Translations under genes and position numbers: made by a program
Assembly: GCF_001653235.2 (NCBI RefSeq)
Contig: NC_035791.1
Location: forward strand, 3,348,001 to 3,412,000
Length of the DNA: 64,000 bases
Direction: 5' to 3'
Origin: Pochonia chlamydosporia 170
Taxonomy: Eukaryota; Ascomycota; Sordariomycetes; Hypocreales; Clavicipitaceae
In this document: piece after piece, positions 57,629-64,000 of the stretch
Position numbering within the stretch: position 1 is the first letter of the stretch
How the letters are laid out: every line of letters starts with the position of its first letter
The notes under the pieces: model-generated
Seen by the model: the letters and a program-made list of their open reading frames with translations, nothing else
Told to the model about the DNA's origin: nothing
Database searches by the model: none

Positions 57629-60600
57629 CAGCGGCGCCCGCGGGGCAGTTCGAGCTGTAGACCAGACTGGAAGTATCATGTCAACTTTTGTCCACCTTCA
57701 AGGTAGGCATGGGGTAAGTTCTCAAAAAATTGCCTACCTGGGTATCTAGCCCACAGTTGGAGACTTGCTATGGATCCCATTTGCAAGTGTTATTCGAACA
57801 TTGGGCTGGCTTTCGTTCTTGGCGACCGACCAAATGGCTCATGACAATTTGGAGTGCAATTGGCAGGATTTGGATGTGGGCTCGATACATTTGTACGGGT
57901 TCGGCACAATCTGGAAGGTTGTCTGGTGCATAGTAAGTTAATTCTGGGAGGGAAAATTGGTTGGCAAGGAGTGATTGACAAAGGTCAACGTGTAGTTGAA
58001 AGTCAAACCGACCTTGTTCAATCGTTTTAGACTCGGGCAATTCGTCCGTAAACAGAGAGACGTACTGTGTTCCAGGTTGTTGCATATTGAATTTGAGCAC
58101 CAATTGACGCTGGAAAATAAATCACTGAGTACTTAAGTAGGTTTCATGCAAGTACAAACTTGGCAAAGGTGCTACTGTCCGTCTGGCAACCAGTAACTAC
58201 CTTTCCAGACTCCTGTTGAGTGTACACATATACGCAATCACAGGATTGCATACACAACAAGCCTAGCAATCATGGCAAACTTCACAAGTCGAAGCCTGTT
58301 GGCCACCTTACGATACTTCCAAGATAATGCGAGCCTGAGAGACCTATCGCTATGATGCTAAGGACGTACTCATATCAGCTCCCAGTTCAAGCTGTGATCA
58401 TGTCCATCGGCCAGCCATTCCAAGCATTGACGATAAAGGTACTCAATGGCAAGGCTGAGTAATTTCGTACTGGAATTTCAGATGCCTCAAGGCAGTTTAA
58501 GAGGCAAAAATGCTTTTTTCCGGAGAGTGTCACCAGCATCTTGCTCGCATGTTGACCTGTGTCCACGATAACTCCAGGTACACACATCTTGCAAACGGTA
58601 ATTCGGAATCATTCACTTCTTTCGAGGGCATTCAGGCTAATGAGGTAAGATGTAGGTCATAGATTTCCCGGGCTGGAATAATTGTTTGGAACGACAACGA
58701 ATCTCTGGCGACCCAAGGCCAACCACAGGCTCAATGGCTCATTTAGGTCTCGACGGTAAGATTAGTTTGCACAGAGGCATGAGCAAACGACAGCATACCA
58801 TCAATGCTGGAGCACAAGAGTGACGACGCTGAGATGACCTCGGGTTCTGAATAGAGTGCCTACTCTGACTGGTTATATTGCCAACATCCCAGCATATTGA
58901 CGGGTCGAATATATCAGCCTGTTCATAAGACTTGGTAAATGTTCAAGCTATTACTACCAGTTTATCCATGTCTCTCACCGCTTATAATACTAAACGGCGG
59001 TTTGTTAATTGTCCCATGGTATTAACAGTCCCCCAATCTTTGATATCAAATTCTATATGCACCCTACCAAGGGTTGGGGGTCACCTACTATTAGTGTAGC
59101 CTCTTCCTTACTGGCAGGTCCAATTGTTTGCTAACCCATGTCGTCTTGTGATGGCGCTGGGATCTGTACAGAAATACGCTGCAGTTTGTTAGATTGCATT
59201 GTGAAGAGGACAGCGCAGAACCACTCTCAGACCTTGGCACGACATATGCTGCTGCTTTCGGGGTGCGATGGCCCAAAGTTGAAATCCAGGCATGACCCAG
59301 TGCCTCCTCGTGCATGATGCACAGTGGATGACTGAGGCAGAACTGCCACCTTCCACCTTCCACCTTCCACCACAAGTCTCAGGTTGTCCATTCAGACTGG
59401 GTGTGGTTTACAATGTGACTCAACAAGCTCCAGCCTCTCCTCTTTTGCATTCACAGAAGCATCAAATTGCATTGGAATGCGAATCAACTCCGTTTCCATT
59501 TTGCAGCCTTCAGTCTATCCGCCCCGGCTCCCGTCTTTTCCGCAGTATGCGGAGTACAGTACCCAACTCTCAAAAACGGATCATGCCATGCTTGTAAAGT
59601 GGAACGGCCCGTCGAGAAGGCTAACATGACTGGTGACATAGACAAGAACGCACAAAATCAACAAGACATCAGCAGATGGGGGCAGCTGTCCTGTGGCTGG
59701 TCCAAGGGTGCATCAATGTGCCACGAAGACTGCAAAATCCACATGGCACATGGAGTCATGAATTGCCGTCAATGTCCGCCATCGGCTGTCAAACCGCATG
59801 CATAATGCAATGCATACTCGACTCAATTCTTCAACCGCCAGCCTCAAGGACAGCCGACACATATCTGTGCCAACACAGACTAGTTCGCGTTAGCCAATCC
59901 AATTGCCTCTGAATTGGTACGCTTGTTGCTCATTCAAGTAATGCCAGAGTCAATCAAGGACATGCATGGAAAGCCTGCTCATCGGCGTACCCCTGAGTTG
60001 TCTGGTCCTTTCCTGACAATGACGAGTTTGGTACGGTCCCTGGTGGGCGATGAAACAATCGCGCTTCCCGGCTGATGCTGAGGTTGTGCCCTGTTGAATG
60101 TCAGCAAATCATTAAGTAAAGTCGGCAAAGGCACCAAGCTTAATGACCAGCGAATACACCCAACCCTGCCCAGCAGAGAGTGCTTCTCTCACAAATTTGA
60201 GGCCGCCCTGGAACATCACTGGAGGCTAACAGGGTATTGAAGATAGTCATCTGTCTTGTCATATATCAACCTCTACGCCACAGCAAATCAGGAAATTCGA
60301 CCTCTTTAGTGGGGGACAGCCAACTCCTTCAATTCCGGCCTTGATGCTGTGGTCCACTGAAAATATGGAATACCTGCAAGGGGATTTTCTCTTGAACTGA
60401 TCATCGGCAAAACTGCCACGCAACCACGTGAAGCGCCTGTCAGTCCATGTCGCTAAAACCCATGGTAACCCGGTTAGGGGAATTGACTTTGAATGGACCA
60501 GACGGAATCCCCCTCACACCACAAGGCCCAAGCACAAGCACAAGCACAAGTGGTACCACATTTCTGGCATGGATCGATTCAAGAGTAACGGGACCGGCGA

Positions 60601-63059
60601 CTTTCACACATATTGCGAACGGAATCCATTGTCAGTACAAACTTGCAGGTATTCGTCGATGTGCCAAGAGGCGGGTTCAATGAAGATGGCACTCGGTTAT
60701 ATCTCAAGCCATTTGTTTGCTACACGCAGTCGCATCGAGCACACCCCCGATACGAGCCTTGAAATTATACAAAGGCATGTCCATGGGCGCAGACATCAGC
60801 TGGCGGATCAGATTGCTACATAACGAGCATCCCTGACGAACAGGTTAGGAGACTTGTACTGACAACACTGCCAAACTCGCCATCAGGGCAATTTATAGCA
60901 TCGTGGTACTATAACCCTGACGAGGAAGGGCACTAGCCTGGAGGCTAAGGCACAAGCACAATCAAACCAAGAATACGGAGCACTTTTCGAAGCCACTCGC
61001 GCCACAGACCACGGTAATGGGAACCTGTTCAGTCTTAGTGCCCAGTTGCCGTCGCTGGCGGCGTTATCATGCATCTTTTCTGTCTCAACCAGGCCTCCTG
61101 GACTCTCCACTATATCAAACACCTCGCCTATCACCGTTGCCTGAATTTTCGGCGGACAATTGGTCTCATGCACTACTGATGGGTCGCAGCCCGGGGGTCC
61201 GACCCGGCACAGAAACTGGGATTGGACTGTAACAAGGAGTAACATCATATCCCATGACCAGTAGGTCGGAATGCACCCTGTGCAAGGCAAGGACATGGCG
61301 CTGCTCGTAATTTCTAGAAGCAAACCAACAAACTTATTGCCCGACAAGCATCCAGGAATGATACTGTATGAATGAAGTCCTCATAGTCTCTGGTGCCTCA
61401 GGGGATTATGTGAAGGTGCTGAACTTGGTAGTTCTGCACAGTTTCCAGTTTACGACACCAACAATACCGTGGCTGTTGGTACCGACGCCAACAACACAAC
61501 AAGCCAAGTTTGGACATCGCCGCGAACAAAGCTGGGCCAAATTAGTTGCCTGCTTCCTTCTAGCCAGGTTGGAAAGCCAACAAGGGAGACGATTGGGCCA
61601 TCGCGGAGTTGGCGCCGAGCATGGAGTAATTGTCCTGGTCATGTCTCGGGAACGACCAAACCTAATGAAGCTGTCAAGGCACTGCCCGTAGAAGCGAGGC
61701 CAAGTAAGTACATCCCCCATATAAAGCACAGAATACGGTGTGTGAATCGTTCCTCTCAAAGCGACTGGCCAGTTCTCCGCAAGATTGGGATTTGCCACAG
61801 GAGCAAGAAAACAGAACTCCGGGACAAGGCGAACCGATCACATCCTCTGGGGGTCAACAAACTACCGCGGCACGGAGATTCGTCCACTATGCTGCATCCT
61901 TGGGCAGTTTGGATCTCATGTCAGAAGTGAGTGAATGTTGAGGAGTCAACGCCAACAAAGACGGCAGAACTCACAACTCTGTGGTTGCCCTGCTCAGTCC
62001 TGGCTGAAGGGTGGATATCTGGTGTGTCAGCCCCTTGGCTTCGGATTTCTTAGGTCGCTCCAGCCACCAAAAAAATGGGCAACGACTCGGGAGGGCGCCC
62101 CGTGCCGTCGCAGGGAAGTCTTGTCCTTTGTCTCAGTCTTCAACAGCGCTGTTACTCGGTTTGGTCCAGAGAAATGGCATTCCAATTGTCTCTTGACCCA
62201 GGCGAACCTCGTCAGAAACTTGGCATGCTTGATTGATGACGACGGAGGCGCTGAAATACCTTTATCAGTTTTCAAGAATCAACCCCGTATGAGAAACCAG
62301 GCTTTGTGCTTCGAGCGGATTTCCATTCTCCGAAAATGCGAGCCACTTTGGTCAGTTCTCTCATTTCAGTCTGCAGCCTCAGGCTCTTTTCGTCATTGCC
62401 AGAAGCTGGGCGAAGAAGGCTGATTTAGCTCGATACTCGCCGTCGCCGGAAAGATTCTGTGGACAGAGCTAAAGTAGCTCAGAACAAGATGGTTCCCACA
62501 GATTGTGTTGTTTGTGACAGCCACCAGAGCTTAAGCAAGCTTTCGGGCGACTTCCATATTTTGTCCTTTTTGCTGAATACATGACGCGAATACCCAACCG
62601 AGGGCCAAGCTTCTTCGTTGAGACCGTTACTGTGCGCCTAGGGCCAGAGTCTTCGCCAGCCCAACATGGCCAGAATTCCACCGGAAACAGCCACCGTCCA
62701 AAGCTTACCAGTCACCAGGTTTCGACCTTGCGAGTCTTACTTTGGCTCTGGCAACTCCGCGCCGATTAACAAAGTCCCTTCGGCGGCAAGAAGGGTCAGC
62801 CAGCAAAAGCCACGTTATTGTCTCTGTGCGACGACACCTCAACTCCAGCTTGATGACAGCACGGCCTGACGGATGAGGTGCATTTTCTCGAACCATGATT
62901 CAGACGCAACAGGAAGAAGTGCAGCTTTGTTACGCAGTAAGCACGAGTCGGCTGGCCTAAGACCCGGGTGGATTGTGGCAATTTCACAAACCGCACACAG
63001 AGACAGGAGGGCGGCCGGCACCAACCAGGCTGATCTTGGACCGCCATGCCGCTTGGTGA

Positions 63060-63072
63060 CCCCCCCCCCCCC
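63060..63072. repeat. Poly-C tract (13 C)
   Basis: An uninterrupted C run, 0.8 kb upstream of the G-alpha start. Prone to length error in sequencing. Confidence 0.8.
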
Positions 63073-63875
63073 AGTGCCATTCTCATTCATCAACCCCCAT
63101 CTACAACACATGTATTAGCCTTGTCGAGCCCACTCATCCGTGGTCCATCAAACCCACCCCTGCAACCCTCCATGTTCCCATGTTCTCTTTCTCCCATGTC
63201 CTGACCCATGCCCACTGACTACAAATGCTACCCTTGCTAGCAGCTTCAGCACCATAGAAGGACGAGAGACGGTAAAAATAATCATAAAGGATCCTTTACC
63301 ACTTTCCCCTACCATTTGCGGAGTTATCTGGAGAGGGGAACTGTTTCTTTTTCTCCCGGCTTCCCGCTGGCGTTTTCTTCTTTGACCAAATCGTTCTCAT
63401 AGCCGTCATCAATCAGCCACCGGCCAGGACTGAAGCCGAAATTGTGGTTGTTTGGTCCGTTGTTTCCTTCAACCTCCCTCTTGGATCACCAGGCCCTCTG
63501 GAACTCGGCGGTTCAGCACCTGCACATGACTCGCTGTGCGCAACTTGTTCGTCGCCCGCGAAAGTGAGCTTTTGGGTAAACGATTACTTGACAAAGGTAG
63601 GCAGAAGCTCAGAAGCTCAGAAGGGGTTTCTGTGCTGATTTTTGCAGAACGTCTATAATACTCCCGTGCAAGACTCGACCCTGCACCCCAGCACATCCTC
63701 CTGTTGGTTCAGGCTTCATCAATCGGACCACGGTGCTCCCCCACCAAAGACGACTCTGCGCCAGCCTCCCTCGAGCTCCCGCCGTTTTCTTCCCTGCGGT
63801 AGTCGGTCGATATTATTTCTCTTCGTTGGGAGCCTTATTTCATTTTTCGATCGCGTCTTTCCCTCGGACCTGAAA

Positions 63876-64000
63876 ATGTGCTTCGGAGGAAGGGACAAAA
63901 CGAACGGCGAGGCTGCTCGCTCGCGTGAGATTGACCGCGGCATACGCCAGGATGAGAAGCGTAAGCAGAAAGAAGTTAAGCTGTTGCTTCTAGGTAAGCG
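63876..64000 (+). CDS. G-protein alpha subunit, first exon (partial)
   Basis: The exon 63876-63993 encodes 39 residues plus one base, then a GTAAGCG donor, and the gene runs off the window. The start M-C-F-G-G-R, the helical charged stretch R-S-R-E-I-D-x-x-I-R-x-D-E-K-R, and the end E-V-K-L-L-L-L-G match the N-terminal helix and the strand leading into the P loop (G-A-G-E-S-G-K-S, expected in the next exon). The first residues resemble the fungal group II type (GNA-2/MagC-like), which lacks the Gly2 needed for myristoylation but has Cys2 for palmitoylation. Role: GTP-dependent signalling from membrane receptors. The class assignment rests on about 40 residues. Confidence 0.88.
   Translation, partial: MCFGGRDKTNGEAARSREIDRGIRQDEKRKQKEVKLLLLGK

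Larger units (their letters stand above)
57419..63875. other. 6.4-kb region without a convincing gene, upstream of G-alpha
   Basis: The first 300 nt are the spermidine synthase promoter. Beyond that I find only isolated frames (for example 57768-58103 minus, 60428-60823 plus, 60883-61347 minus, 61935-62423 plus), none with splice support or a domain. Simple repeats: CACCTTC units at about 59347-59371, ACAAGC units at about 60531-60550, and a run of 13 C at 63060-63072. From about 63120 the plus strand becomes pyrimidine-rich, as expected for the promoter and leader of the G-alpha gene. It may be a long regulatory region or degraded repeats. Confidence 0.45.

Noticed and set aside
57768..58103. 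111-codon minus-strand frame
   Set aside because: Composition is somewhat protein-like, but it is alone, unspliced and without a domain; not enough to call.
59347..60550. Short tandem repeats considered as a CRISPR-like array
   Set aside because: Units are 6-7 nt in direct contact with no spacers; ordinary simple repeats in a eukaryote.
60883..62423. Several frames of 130-162 codons
   Set aside because: Overlap on both strands, Cys/Trp-rich translations typical of non-coding DNA.

Overview
The window is nuclear DNA of a filamentous ascomycete. Nearly every gene carries short (about 49-113 nt) GT-AG introns, often with CTAAC/CTGAC-like branch sites just before the acceptor, and the gene families (two Zn2Cys6 regulators, berberine-bridge-type flavoenzyme, MCH-type MFS, secreted GH24 lysozyme, fungal G-alpha) point to a Sordariomycete, probably Hypocreales. 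That taxonomic call is inference from protein resemblance only. I rebuilt splice structures by hand; every multi-exon model given closes in frame with no leftover bases, except the MFS gene, which has one in-frame TAG.

Region 1 (0.6-20.9 kb) looks like an accessory, secondary-metabolism-like block: a Zn2Cys6 regulator, an FAD monooxygenase, a secreted aspartic-protease homologue with both catalytic motifs degraded, a free-standing thioesterase with a Ser/Asp-rich insertion, a CYP51-like P450, an MFS transporter and a bicovalent-FAD BBE oxidase. There is no PKS, NRPS or terpene synthase inside the window, so either the core enzyme lies beyond the left edge or this is a tailoring-only block.

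Region 2 (21-57.4 kb) is mostly conserved housekeeping DNA: an IFRD-family protein, a tail-anchored FHA protein, an F-box protein, LST8 (TOR complex), a second Zn2Cys6 regulator divergent from an HD-domain (cyanamide-hydratase-like) gene, an orphan four-exon gene, a TMEM234-like membrane protein, proteasome alpha-1 subunit, a WKF-domain nucleolar-type protein, a PhyH dioxygenase, a claudin-like four-helix membrane protein, a secreted GH24 lysozyme, an omega-amidase-like nitrilase with two in-frame starts, and spermidine synthase with an unusually long hairpin-bearing intron.

Region 3 (57.4-64 kb) is a roughly 6.4-kb stretch without a convincing gene, ending in the first exon of a G-protein alpha subunit that runs off the window. 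I saw no rRNA, CRISPR array, intact transposon or convincing tRNA.
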